Source: EA-27 sp964396265
GTDB lineage: Archaea > Thermoplasmatota > Thermoplasmata > RBG-16-68-12 > EA-27
NCBI GenBank assembly: GCA_964396265.1
Contig: CAYNEM010000011.1
Coordinates: forward strand, 16,051 to 80,050
Length of the DNA stretch: 64,000 bases
Direction of reading: 5' to 3'
Part shown: positions 23,001 through 30,136 of the stretch, piece after piece
Position numbering within the stretch: position 1 is the first letter of the stretch
Layout: every line of letters begins with the position of its first letter
Program-made: the position numbers and the translations under genes
Notes under the pieces: model-generated
Databases searched by the model: none
The model's input: the letters and a program-made list of their open reading frames with translations, nothing else
What the model was told of the DNA's origin: nothing

Positions 23001-24101
23001 GTCTGAAGTAGAACGACCGGCTCGTACCCGCCGTCTCTCTGCCGACGCCCGCTTCGCGAAGGTCTGGTTTCCGCAGTAGGGGCAGACGGTCGGGAACGAG
23101 GTGTCGCGGCCCCGTTGGAACTCCGCCCCGTAGAAGTAGCCGCCGCAACTCACGCAGACCGCCTCGGCGCGTCGCATCCCCTTGGGCTTGGGAACCCACA
23201 CGGGGACGGGGAAGNNNNNNNNNNNNNNNNNNNNNNNNNNNNNNNNNNNNNNNNNNNNNNNNNNNNNNNNNNNNNNNNNNNNNNNNNNNNNNNNNNNNNN
23301 NNNNNNNNNNNNNNCGTGATTGCGGAACGGTCCGTGGCGCTTTCCACAATCGGCGCATAGTCGCCATCGCTCTCCAGAGCCGGTCTTCTCGACCCACCCG
23401 CCTGCGCTCAAGAAGTCGCGAATCTGACCCTTGGCGGCGGCGGCCCCGACGAACTTCTCCGTGGTCGCCAACGACTCGACAGTCTTCTCGGCTTCCGCGA
23501 TTCTCTCCTTGACCGCCCGCTCCGCGTTCGACCGGAGCGTCGCTACGAGGCCGATGAGACCTGCGCCTGCGGTCAGAGGGCCGAGATAGGCCGCGTATGA
23601 TGAGATGGTCGCCAGAGGCCCCGAGATGGCGGCACCGGCGACGGACGTCAATAAGAGCGGGAGAGACGCCTTACCGAGCATCTGGGAGAGCAGAGGACTC
23701 CCGGCGAGTTTCTTCGCCTCCTGTTCAACTCCCCCTACCATCGACTTGACAGCCTTCCGTGCGGCCCTCTCGCCGTTCTCGACGCGCTTCTCGCCCTCTT
23801 CGACGAGGCCTTTCTTCAGGTCATTCAACGAAGTCGGCATCTTCTCGGCGATTGGGACGGATGCCACGACGTTCTTGAGGCGCATCTTGGACTCCGCCAC
23901 GATTTTCTCGTTCGTGGGGATTGCGAACGTCGACGTAGCCTCCTTCCGAAGCCGTCTCTCGACGTCGACGAGAGCGCCCGCCTCATCGTAGTCGATGGGA
24001 TAGAGCAGAGGAGAGGCGAGGCGGAGCATCGAAATGTGGTGCTGTCTGAACGCGGCGAGTTCCGCCCGGGTCGCCTCGCAGTTGGGGCAGTCGGGGGTCA
24101 T
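22995..24101 (-). CDS. Membrane/coiled-coil protein with zinc ribbons (interrupted by an N gap)
   Basis: ATG at 24101 (a GTG at 24107 is also possible). The N-terminus CPNCEATRAELAAF is a zinc pair; residues about 55-130 are long charged helices; about 135-190 is hydrophobic with Gly/Ala (LPLLLTSVAGAAISGPLATI, LGPLTAGAGLIGLVATL), probably membrane-spanning; the end has CADCGKRHGPF before the gap, and CVSCGG and CPYCGNQTF after it. The 100 Ns are not a multiple of three and their true length is unknown, so continuity across the gap is assumed, not shown. Confidence 0.5.
   Translation of the reverse strand: MTPDCPNCEATRAELAAFRQHHISMLRLASPLLYPIDYDEAGALVDVERRLRKEATSTFAIPTNEKIVAESKMRLKNVVASVPIAEKMPTSLNDLKKGLVEEGEKRVENGERAARKAVKSMVGGVEQEAKKLAGSPLLSQMLGKASLPLLLTSVAGAAISGPLATISSYAAYLGPLTAGAGLIGLVATLRSNAERAVKERIAEAEKTVESLATTEKFVGAAAAKGQIRDFLSAGGWVEKTGSGERWRLCADCGKRHGPFRNHXXXXXXXXXXXXXXXXXXXXXXXXXXXXXXXXXXFPVPVWVPKPKGMRRAEAVCVSCGGYFYGAEFQRGRDTSFPTVCPYCGNQTFAKRASAERRRVRAGRSTSDS
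23215..23314. other. Assembly gap (100 N)
   Basis: Exactly 100 unresolved bases, the usual placeholder for a scaffold join of unknown length. Genes and repeats on the two sides may not be as close as drawn. Confidence 0.95.
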
Positions 24102-24103
24102 CC

Positions 24104-24223
24104 TCACCCTTCCTCTTCACGGGAGGTCTCCGCGTCCGAAGCCTTGAAGGTATCGAACGCGCTGGGGAGGGCTCCGTGACCCGCTCCCTGCGTTGGCGCA
24201 CCAGACCCCTCTCCTAACGGGGG
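24104..24223 (-). pseudogene. Possible 39-codon gene remnant without a start
   Basis: An open minus-strand frame ending in TGA 2 bases before the next ATG, the coupling style used all over this element, and with good third-base G/C use (reads PSAFDTFKASDAETSREEEG at its end). No start codon exists before it runs antisense into the first exon of the tRNA. It may be the cut-off end of an older gene, or chance. Confidence 0.2.
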
Positions 24224-24397
24224 CCTCGTCCAACTGGCAGGATAGCAGTCTCCAATCGCGGCGAACAAGGGGACAAGTCGGGAAGCGAGATGAGTCGCCG
24301 GCCCCGGTGCATGACGCGCTCGGGCCTCCTAAACCCGAGAACCCGGCTCAGTCGCGAGAGCAAACTGCTGATGTGAGTTCGAGTCTCACGGTCCCCA
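24219..24397 (+). tRNA. tRNA-Trp (CCA) with a 107-base intron
   Basis: Exon 1 is 24219-24255, exon 2 24363-24397. Acceptor GGGGGCC pairs with GGTCCCC (one G-U), discriminator A, no encoded CCA. D stem GTCC/GGAT with loop AACTGGCA (G18 G19 present), anticodon stem GCAGT/ACTGC, loop CTCCAAA after splicing, variable TGAT, T arm GTGAG-TTCGAGT-CTCAC. T8, A14, A21, T33, T54, T55, C56 and A58 are all in place, as is the A15-T48 pair. The last base abuts the stop codon of the convergent release-factor gene. Confidence 0.9.
24256..24362 (+). other. tRNA-Trp intron at position 37/38
   Basis: The junction can fold as a bulge-helix-bulge: CTCC (32-35) faces AGAG with one C-A mismatch, with 3-base bulges AAT and CAA on either side, then CGCG/CGCG. 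This is the normal archaeal site and splicing there restores a 7-base loop. In many euryarchaea this intron is a box C/D guide; here only a degenerate C-like AGATGAG is visible and no clear CTGA box, so guide function is doubtful. A 6-bp hairpin CTCGGG/CCCGAG is at 24319-24339. Confidence 0.75.
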
Positions 24398-25048
24398 TCA
24401 CGAGTATCTTGACTTCCCGACGACCTCCCAGAGACCGTTCTCGTCGGTGTAGCCGCAGTTCTCCGTCCTGACGACACGCTGCTGGAACCGCTGCGGCAAC
24501 TCCTCGACGAACTTGTCCTTCGTCATCCCCGGGCCGGCGACGATGAACGGCAGGCCCCGGTCGGTTTCGATGAGGACGTCGACGACCGCCCGGAGCCATT
24601 GCTTGAGTTTCTCCTCGCGACCGCGCTCGAACCGCCGGTTGCTCTGGCCGCCGGCGTCGTGCTTCCGGGGGACGCCCGAGTCCCGGCACCACAGCACCGC
24701 CACGTTCTCGCCGTCGGTGGTCCCGATGGCCGCTTCGTTGGCGTCGATGACGACGATGGTGTGGGTGTCCCGCGACTTCGGCTCGGGCCGCTTGTAGTCC
24801 TTCCCGCAGTAGTAGAGGTTGCGGATGCCGTCATAGGCTTGGAGCGAGACCTCGTTGCCGTCGGAGAACGCGCAGACGCCCTGCCACGTCCTCTCGGTGG
24901 CTCGGACAATCTTCCCGAGGGCCGCGATGACCCGCGACCTCGTCGTCTTGTCCTTGATGTTCTTGGCTTGGGCGACCTCAGAGAGAAGGAACCGGCGAGG
25001 ACTCTCCGCGCCGCTGGGAAGTCACAGGCTCACCTTCATCTCGGCCAT
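24398..25048 (-). CDS. Compact aRF1/eRF1-family release factor with in-frame TGA at codon 9
   Basis: ATG 25048; reading through TGA at 25024-25022 gives 216 residues. All three functional marks of class I eukaryotic/archaeal release factors are present: NIKD (30-33, NIKS loop), YYCGKDY (79-85, YxCxxxF stop-codon pocket) and SGVPRKHDAGGQSNRRFER with GGQ at 133-135, the peptide-release loop. IVAGPGMTKDKFVEEL (169-184) ends the M domain; the C domain that binds eRF3/ABCE1-type partners is absent, so it is about half the usual length. The first start after the TGA is GTG 24703, which would remove the whole decoding domain. In homologues the TGA position is an aliphatic or aromatic residue (SL-x-hydrophobic-PP). 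Readthrough, recoding or an error are all possible. Confidence 0.75.
25022..25024 (-). promoter_or_regulatory. In-frame UGA (context CTG TGA CTT), possible readthrough site
   Basis: The frame on both sides is needed to build the aRF1 N domain (VSL before it, LPSG after it). UGA followed by C is a weak stop context in other systems. Bacterial RF2 uses an in-frame UGA for autoregulation; a comparable control here is a hypothesis. Confidence 0.4.
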
Positions 25049-25097
25049 GCTTCCCCCATAGCGTCCCCGGGGGATGAACCTTACGATGCGCTAACTC

Positions 25098-25118
25098 AAT
25101 ATACATGGATATACATAC
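25098..25118. promoter_or_regulatory. Divergent A/T-rich promoter
   Basis: AATATACAT lies 25 bases before GTG 25127 on the plus strand; the overlapping TATGTATAT on the minus strand is about 65 bases before the release-factor ATG. Confidence 0.55.
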
Positions 25119-25126
25119 CGTCGTTC

Positions 25127-25387
25127 GTGACCGGTCCCGACATCGGCATCATCGTCACCACCCGCGTCCAAGAGGCCGTCTGGGACATCCTCGCGAGCCT
25201 CGACGACGGCGTTCCGTGGATAGTCGTCCGGGCGAAACTCGTCGACTGTTGGGGCGAGCCGCCCGAGGATTTCGAGCGGGACGAGAACGCCCCCGTCGTC
25301 ACCCCGCGCTCACGACGCTCCTTGAGGAACTCGACGGCGTTATGTTGCGCGGCGCTAATTTTATATAATCCGCTTTACATGGGGTAG
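25127..25387 (+). CDS. Hypothetical 86-residue protein
   Basis: GTG at 25127, leaderless behind its TATA box, with strongly G/C third bases for the first 60 codons. IGIIVTTRVQEAVWDILASL then VPWIVVRAKLVDCWGEPPED; the last 25 codons run over the next promoter and operator and read as a hydrophobic tail (LCCAALILYNPLYMG). No family recognised. Confidence 0.5.
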   Translation: MTGPDIGIIVTTRVQEAVWDILASLDDGVPWIVVRAKLVDCWGEPPEDFERDENAPVVTPRSRRSLRNSTALCCAALILYNPLYMG

Positions 25388-25392
25388 AGCGG
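25361..25392 (+). promoter_or_regulatory. TATA box with palindromic operator (site A)
   Basis: TTATATAATC (25361-25370) followed by arms CCGCTTTAC (25370-25378) and GTAGAGCGG (25384-25392) around ATGGG. A nearly identical site is at 26953-26985. The palindrome sits between the TATA box and the start, so a bound protein would block transcription. Confidence 0.7.
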
Positions 25393-25398
25393 TACACC

Positions 25399-26403
25399 AT
25401 GCCAGAAACCAAAACCGAGCGCCGTGTTGTGGCCGGGGATGGAGAAGAAGTCGTCGACGAGAGGGCACGGAGGCTACGACTTCCGTACGTCGTGAAGAAA
25501 CTGGAACTGACGAAGGCTTTCGTCGAGAATCTCCGGGAGATGACGAATCGCCGTGCCATCCGAGAGCGGGCCGTCAAAAAGTATTGCGCCACGCTCGAAA
25601 CGGGCCACCCGTTCGCGGGGCCATTCGTCCTCCATCAAGTCGAGGATGCTCGAACGACGCTGGGTTACTACTTCGTCACCCTTGACGGGCATCACCGGAG
25701 ACTGGGGCTCATCCGGTTCTTCGAGCGACACCCGAACTTCGTGGTGGAGGCGTTCGCGCACATCTACCAAGACCTCACCCGCGAGCAGGAGATTACGGTC
25801 TACAACGAATACTGCGACACCATTCACCAGACAGAGACCGACAAGGTCGGTATCAACGAGGACGAGATTCCCATCTGCGGGATGATGAAGCGGGCCTTCC
25901 CCGCGCCTATCCGCATCGGGGCGGCGGGGGCGGGTGGGAATCACGGCGCTTTCAACCTCATCGTGTTCCTGAAGGCGCTCATGGCCCGGTATAACATCTC
26001 CGGCTGGAGAGGCGAAAATCTCGTCGACGACCTGAAGCGGCTCGTGGAAGCCGATTACCGCGCCGCGAAGGAGATTGCGGAAATCATCGTGGAAGTCTTC
26101 GGGTGGCCCACATCGGAGAATCACTACACGAAAGCGACCCCGCTTACGGCCATCATCAAGGTCGTCGCTTGCAACCTGTCGAGATACACGCGGCGGGAGG
26201 TCGTCCGACGCCTCAAGGTGAAGGTGTATCAGAACCCGAGGGTCTCGAACGACATTCTGCTGAAGACCCAATCTTTCGGGAATCTGAAGGAACTCACGGA
26301 GACCATCGTCAAGGCCGCCAACAAGGGCTACTCGACGAAACTCTTCATCACTCCCGAACAACTCGCGGAGAGTCTGCGGGGCCGGGCGGGGAGGGGAGAG
26401 TAG
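25399..26403 (+). CDS. ParB/Srx-like protein with helical C-terminus
   Basis: 334 residues, ATG at 25399. Residues about 50-100 hold the ParB-type core (FAGPFVLHQVED, GYYFVTLDGHHRRLGLIRFF). The rest is helical, with a conserved-looking YNEYCDTIHQTETDKVGI block and a basic region (RYTRREVVRRLKVKVYQ) that could bind DNA. It heads an operon under operator site A. It could act in partition, replication or regulation; no ParA is seen. Confidence 0.65.
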   Translation: MPETKTERRVVAGDGEEVVDERARRLRLPYVVKKLELTKAFVENLREMTNRRAIRERAVKKYCATLETGHPFAGPFVLHQVEDARTTLGYYFVTLDGHHRRLGLIRFFERHPNFVVEAFAHIYQDLTREQEITVYNEYCDTIHQTETDKVGINEDEIPICGMMKRAFPAPIRIGAAGAGGNHGAFNLIVFLKALMARYNISGWRGENLVDDLKRLVEADYRAAKEIAEIIVEVFGWPTSENHYTKATPLTAIIKVVACNLSRYTRREVVRRLKVKVYQNPRVSNDILLKTQSFGNLKELTETIVKAANKGYSTKLFITPEQLAESLRGRAGRGE

Positions 26404-26951
26404 TGGGTAGAGCGACCGACGACGACCGGAGACGGGGCGGCGCTCCGCCCTGCTCGGAGTGCAGGGGAAGGGAGCGTCCTGCGGGTCACGACGGACCCCA
26501 CAGCATCGCCCCGAGACGACTACTGACCTGCGGTCACATCGTCGGCCAATTCATCGGCGACCCGGGGACGGCGGGAAAATGTCGAGAGTGTGGGGAAGTA
26601 GTTCGGTTTCGGGTTACCGGGCGAGTTGGCCGTATTTCGGTCGCAGACCGGCTCGCCGCATCGAGTATCGACCCCGACCGCCCCGAGACTTGGCCGACGG
26701 CCCCTGCGCCGTCGAGTGAGCCGGCGTCTGCGCCTCCGGAACCGAACGGCGCGATGTCTGCCTACGCGGGGGATGCAGACGAGCCGGAACTCGGCGCCGA
26801 TACTTCGGCCCGCCATACGGGCGAGACGCTCAACTGGCACCGTCTCTGGATAGACCTCCGACGGCGCGTCCGGACCGGGAAGGGGGCGGGGAACCGTCGA
26901 GACTACCTCCTCGACCTCATGGATTCGATGGAAGAGAACGGGGCGCGTTAA
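26403..26951 (+). CDS. Zinc-containing hypothetical protein
   Basis: 182 residues, GTG at 26403 overlapping the ParB-like stop (TAGTG). CSECRGRERP and CGHIVGQF with CRECGEVVRFRV form a zinc-ribbon-like half; the middle is Pro/Ala/Glu-rich and probably disordered; the end is a basic helix (HRLWIDLRRRVRTGKG). No family recognised. Confidence 0.55.
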   Translation: MGRATDDDRRRGGAPPCSECRGRERPAGHDGPHSIAPRRLLTCGHIVGQFIGDPGTAGKCRECGEVVRFRVTGRVGRISVADRLAASSIDPDRPETWPTAPAPSSEPASAPPEPNGAMSAYAGDADEPELGADTSARHTGETLNWHRLWIDLRRRVRTGKGAGNRRDYLLDLMDSMEENGAR

Positions 26952-26952
26952 C

Positions 26953-26985
26953 TCTATATAAGCCGCTCTACATGGGGTAAAGCGT
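26953..26985 (+). promoter_or_regulatory. TATA box with palindromic operator (site B)
   Basis: CTATATAAG (26953-26961), arms CCGCTCTAC (26963-26971) and GTAAAGCG (26977-26984) around ATGGG. The right arm overlaps the GTG start of the alarmone-hydrolase-like gene. Shares the core CGCTYTACATGGGGTARAGC with site A. Confidence 0.7.
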
Positions 26986-27499
26986 GACTTGTCTCATCCT
27001 CCGTGCCGCGCAGTTCGCCGAGCAGGCGCATCGCGGTCAGAAGCGCGACTTCACCGGTGGTCCGTACATCGACCACCCTGCCCGCGTCGCGATGCGGGTC
27101 GCCATGCGTCCGGACGCGACCGAGGAGATGGTCGCTGCCGCGTTCCTCCACGACGTCGTCGAGGATACGGAGACCACGCACGAGACCATCGAGCGGCTCT
27201 TCGGTCCCCGCGTTCGCACCTACGTCCAGTACCTCACCAACCCGTCGAAGGAACGGCCCGACCTGCGCCGCGCCGAGCGGAAGGAGATGGACCGGAACTG
27301 GCTGAAGACGGCCCCGCCCGAGGTTCAAGTCATTAAGATGCTCGACCGTGTTGACAATCTCAACGAGATGGTCGGCGCGAAGGAGGATTTCAAGCGGCTC
27401 TACTCCAGCGAGAGCCTCCTGCTCGCCGACGTCATCGGCAACGCGGACATCGGACTTCGGAACGAACTCGTCCGGGCAGCGAAGCGCCTGATGGGGTGA
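26984..27499 (+). CDS. HD-domain (p)ppGpp hydrolase-like protein (small alarmone hydrolase)
   Basis: 171 residues, GTG at 26984, leaderless. The HD pattern of SpoT/MESH1 enzymes is clear: AAQFAEQAHRGQKR, GGPYIDHPARVA, then AAFLHDVVEDTETTHETIE with the HD pair at about 55-56, ending in VIKMLDRVDNLNEM where the last metal Asp sits. No synthetase or regulatory domain. These enzymes split ppGpp or related nucleotides. On an element it may disarm an alarmone-based host response (inference). Controlled by operator site B. Confidence 0.75.
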   Translation: MTCLILRAAQFAEQAHRGQKRDFTGGPYIDHPARVAMRVAMRPDATEEMVAAAFLHDVVEDTETTHETIERLFGPRVRTYVQYLTNPSKERPDLRRAERKEMDRNWLKTAPPEVQVIKMLDRVDNLNEMVGAKEDFKRLYSSESLLLADVIGNADIGLRNELVRAAKRLMG

Positions 27500-27502
27500 A
27501 CG

Positions 27503-27859
27503 ATGGTCGACATCCACCTCACCGTCCGCGAGCGGAAGATGCTCGACGCGCTCATCAAGTTCGAGCGCAAGACCTCGAAAGGCGAGTATGCGGTGAAGAA
27601 CCTCACCTACGTCGGCAACAAGAACAGGGCCGTCCGGAAGCGTCTCATCGCGAGGGGTCTCATCTCTCAGAGGGAGACGCCGACGGGGTGGGATTCGACG
27701 TGGGCGTTCCTCACCGACCTCGCGCTCAACTGGAAATGGGGTTCGAGTCCCCGCCGTTTGGACAACTCTGAACGGGGCAGCCGGCCCGGCGGCGAAGGAG
27801 AGGTTGCGCCCCGCAACCCTCTACCGGGACTCCCACTCCAGAGTGAACCGAGGTCGTAA
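27503..27859 (+). CDS. Winged-helix-like small protein
   Basis: 118 residues, ATG at 27503, 3 bases after the previous stop. Residues 4-75 (LTVRERKMLDALIKFERKTS, NRAVRKRLIARGLISQRETP) fit a small winged helix; the last 40 are Gly/Pro-rich. Possible regulator of this operon. Confidence 0.55.
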   Translation: MVDIHLTVRERKMLDALIKFERKTSKGEYAVKNLTYVGNKNRAVRKRLIARGLISQRETPTGWDSTWAFLTDLALNWKWGSSPRRLDNSERGSRPGGEGEVAPRNPLPGLPLQSEPRS

Positions 27860-27861
27860 CC

Positions 27862-28101
27862 ATGCCCCCCAAGGAAGAAACAAAGACCGCGCCTGCGCCG
27901 AAGACCGAGACGAAGACCGAACCCGCGACACCGCCCGTCACCTGCCCGTCGTGTCACAAGACGGGGAAGACGGAAGACCTCCGCATCGAGGAGGGCCTGT
28001 GCGAGAGTTGCCGGGCAAAGGCGGGGAAGGCGTTCGTCGAGGCCGAGCGGTGGCGAATCCGGATGCAGCGGTTCTCCGCACCGGTCTTCAACAAGCAGTA
28101 G
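27862..28101 (+). CDS. Zinc-ribbon mini-protein with Lys/Pro/Thr arm
   Basis: 79 residues, ATG at 27862, immediately after the previous stop. A low-complexity Lys/Thr/Pro arm of 25 residues, then CPSCHKTGKTEDL and LCESCRAKAGKAF, a four-cysteine ribbon. Probably binds protein or nucleic acid. Confidence 0.55.
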   Translation: MPPKEETKTAPAPKTETKTEPATPPVTCPSCHKTGKTEDLRIEEGLCESCRAKAGKAFVEAERWRIRMQRFSAPVFNKQ

Positions 28102-28111
28102 GAGCGGTCTA

Positions 28112-28513
28112 ATGCCCGGACCCGCGCCGAAGTTGCCGCCGTGCGGCCACCCCCCGCCGAGTTACTACCTCTCCTACATCCGCCGGCTCAGGAAGGCGCT
28201 GATTACGGAGCGCATCAAGTCACACTATTTCGCCCAGCGCCACGAGACCGACGACCGGGAGTGGAAGCAACTCACGCGGGTCGAGAAGCGGGAGCAGCGG
28301 TACAGTTGGCTCGCGGACCGGCGGAAGGGGGGTCGTCAGGGTCGCCTCTCGGGTATCGGTTGGGTCTGCGAGCGCGTCGGCAGGAACGGCGAGTGCGGCG
28401 GACGCAACTCTTACACCGACGACGACTGCTGGCGTTGCCGCAAGCCCGGCGGCAAGGAGGCACGGGCGATACTGGACCGCTGGTTCCGCTACTCGAAGAA
28501 GGTGATGCCGTGA
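28112..28513 (+). CDS. Zinc-binding hypothetical (paralogue of 33682-33963)
   Basis: 133 residues, ATG at 28112. PPCGHPPPSYY, then LRKALITERIKSHYF and a conserved Trp/Leu helix; the end adds CERVGRNGECGG and CWRCRKPGG. The CGHP start and the LRKxLIxERxK helix recur in the gene at 33682, so the two look like duplicates. Function unknown. Confidence 0.55.
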   Translation: MPGPAPKLPPCGHPPPSYYLSYIRRLRKALITERIKSHYFAQRHETDDREWKQLTRVEKREQRYSWLADRRKGGRQGRLSGIGWVCERVGRNGECGGRNSYTDDDCWRCRKPGGKEARAILDRWFRYSKKVMP

Positions 28514-28764
28514 CGGGGATTCTCCACCTCCACATCAACATCTGCGCGGCCCACGACTTGCTGTTTCACTCCTCGCTGTGCGAGACTTGGGAGGGCATGA
28601 AAGGTCTCCTCGGGAGCATCGCGAAGTGTCCCATCTGCGTCGGGACGGATGCGGATTTGGCGATAATCATTGAAGCCGCTCAAGCGCTCGAAACCGGCTT
28701 TGTCAAGCAGGAGCAAATCGACAAGGCCCGAGCCGCAATACGAGAAGGAGTCGAATCCCCATGA
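28510..28764 (+). CDS. Hypothetical protein with CPIC site
   Basis: 84 residues, GTG at 28510 (GTGA overlap). LHLHINICAAHDLLFHSSLC, CPICVGTD and a C-terminal helix. The His/Cys start could bind a metal and resembles the start of the 29039 gene (ADLHIHIFEGI). Confidence 0.5.
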   Translation: MTGILHLHINICAAHDLLFHSSLCETWEGMKGLLGSIAKCPICVGTDADLAIIIEAAQALETGFVKQEQIDKARAAIREGVESP

Positions 28765-29036
28765 CCGACAACCGTGCCGCGCTCGCGCTCATCTTCGCCG
28801 GACTCTTCATCGCCGTCTTCGTCTCGGCGGTCGTCGTCCAGTATGGTCCCCGGGAGACGTATAACGGCATCGTCTCCCCGAAGGAGCCCGCGTGCGACAA
28901 GGCGGACACCATCGTCTCCGCGAACTCAACCGACGCGGCGTGCGTCCGGTGGGCCCCGCTGACCGCCGGCGCGTTCTGGTTCACCGTCCTCTCGGGCGGC
29001 GTCATCTTCCTCTCCGGCGTGAAGAGGCTCGATTGA
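28761..29036 (+). CDS. Two-span membrane protein
   Basis: 91 residues, ATG at 28761 (ATGA overlap). Hydrophobic segments at about 7-27 (ALALIFAGLFIAVFVSAVVV) and 66-86 (LTAGAFWFTVLSGGVIFLSG) frame an outside-type loop with two cysteines (about 44 and 60) that could form a disulfide. Possibly a small viral or plasmid membrane protein. Confidence 0.6.
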   Translation: MTDNRAALALIFAGLFIAVFVSAVVVQYGPRETYNGIVSPKEPACDKADTIVSANSTDAACVRWAPLTAGAFWFTVLSGGVIFLSGVKRLD

Positions 29037-29038
29037 CG

Positions 29039-29452
29039 ATGGCGGCGGACCTCCACATCCACATCTTCGAGGGCATCGTCGAGGCCGACCTCGCGAAGTT
29101 CTGCTCGAACCACCTCGGGAGCAAGTGGTTCAACCCCCGCCCCGGAGCGACCGATTTCGGCCCGGGGAGCGTCTTCCACCGCGTCAGCGAGACCCCGAAC
29201 ATCTGGGTCGGCGAGGTGTCGTGGCTGAAAGCGGCACTCTTCGACGACGATTCGTACGTCCCCAACCCCGTCGGCGCCATCAACGACCTCATCGGCGAGG
29301 AACTTCCCGTCCTCGACGACGCGCTCATCGAGGCCATCGGCAAGGCGGTGGACCTCAAGAACGAGACGGGTTACCGCCTCGGGAACGCGGAGGACATCCT
29401 CGCGTTCCTCCGACTCCACAAGGGGAAGAAGGTCTTCACGGTGTCGTGGTGA
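29039..29452 (+). CDS. Hypothetical protein
   Basis: 137 residues, ATG at 29039. ADLHIHIFEGIVEADLAKF, a Trp/Gly-rich middle (SKWFNPRPGATDFGPGSVF; IWVGEVSWLKAALFDD) and helices at the end. Compact globular protein, no family recognised. Confidence 0.5.
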   Translation: MAADLHIHIFEGIVEADLAKFCSNHLGSKWFNPRPGATDFGPGSVFHRVSETPNIWVGEVSWLKAALFDDDSYVPNPVGAINDLIGEELPVLDDALIEAIGKAVDLKNETGYRLGNAEDILAFLRLHKGKKVFTVSW

Positions 29453-29459
29453 TGAACGG

Positions 29460-30128
29460 ATGACTGAAGAGGGCGATGCGGAGTTGGCGGCGTACTTCTA
29501 CGAGGAGTTGGTGGAAGCCCGAGAAGAACTCGGAGATACCAAAGTACGGCTGGCACTCGTTGTCAGGTGGGCCGTGAACAATCTCCCGGTGACTGTCCCG
29601 CCACCGCCCCGATGGGAAACCCTGACTCCGGGCGAACGTCTGGTTTTACTCAAGTCCCTCGGAGAAACCGGATTAAAGGACGTCACGACCAACGAGGTCA
29701 CAATCGGAGAAATGAACGGCGGACGGATGCCGGTCATGTGGGGAAACAGTCAGGCTTCCGAACCGAGGGTCAGGGGATACTACGTCCCGGTCGACCGGGA
29801 GTACCAGCGCATCGTTGATTGGACGCGACACCACATTCGCAAGTTCGGAGGGGCGTGGGGTATCCAAGACGTAATCGTCAAGAAACTCGAAGAACTCGGG
29901 TGTCTATGGGTCGTCGTTCAATACACCAAGACCGACGATAAGTACGACGAAAAATCGGGCAAGTGGAAACACGGCTCGAAAATCTATCAGGCGAAGACGA
30001 GATTCCAGAACTTCCTCAAGAACGAGCCCGTGTGTCTCAACGAACTCGACGGTTTTCAGTACGTCGTTCTTGACGCGGAGTTCGAGGTCGTGGGGCCGCT
30101 CGCGCCGGGGCAGCGGCTTCTTCGTTGA
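29460..30128 (+). CDS. Hypothetical protein
   Basis: 222 residues, ATG at 29460. Less G/C-biased at the third base than its neighbours, which may mark a later arrival. The N-terminus is an acidic helix; the middle has WGNSQASEPRVRGYYVPV, and the C-terminal half is basic and beta-rich (WVVVQYTKTDDKYDEKSGKW). No family recognised. Confidence 0.5.
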   Translation: MTEEGDAELAAYFYEELVEAREELGDTKVRLALVVRWAVNNLPVTVPPPPRWETLTPGERLVLLKSLGETGLKDVTTNEVTIGEMNGGRMPVMWGNSQASEPRVRGYYVPVDREYQRIVDWTRHHIRKFGGAWGIQDVIVKKLEELGCLWVVVQYTKTDDKYDEKSGKWKHGSKIYQAKTRFQNFLKNEPVCLNELDGFQYVVLDAEFEVVGPLAPGQRLLR

Positions 30129-30136
30129 GGTGAACC

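Noticed and set aside
24269..24397. Alternative 129-base tRNA with a CCT (Arg) anticodon
   Set aside because: It shares the T arm, but the acceptor has a mismatch, position 8 is wrong, and the tRNA-Trp fold starting at 24219 pairs perfectly with a standard intron site.
25105..25368. Plus-strand frame starting ATG GAT ATA CAT at 25105
   Set aside because: Reads as Arg/His-rich noise; the overlapping frame from GTG 25127 has the element's codon bias and correct promoter spacing.
27737..27754. tRNA-like T arm (GGGG-TTCGAGT-CCCC)
   Set aside because: No acceptor, D arm or anticodon arm upstream; it is inside a winged-helix-like gene.
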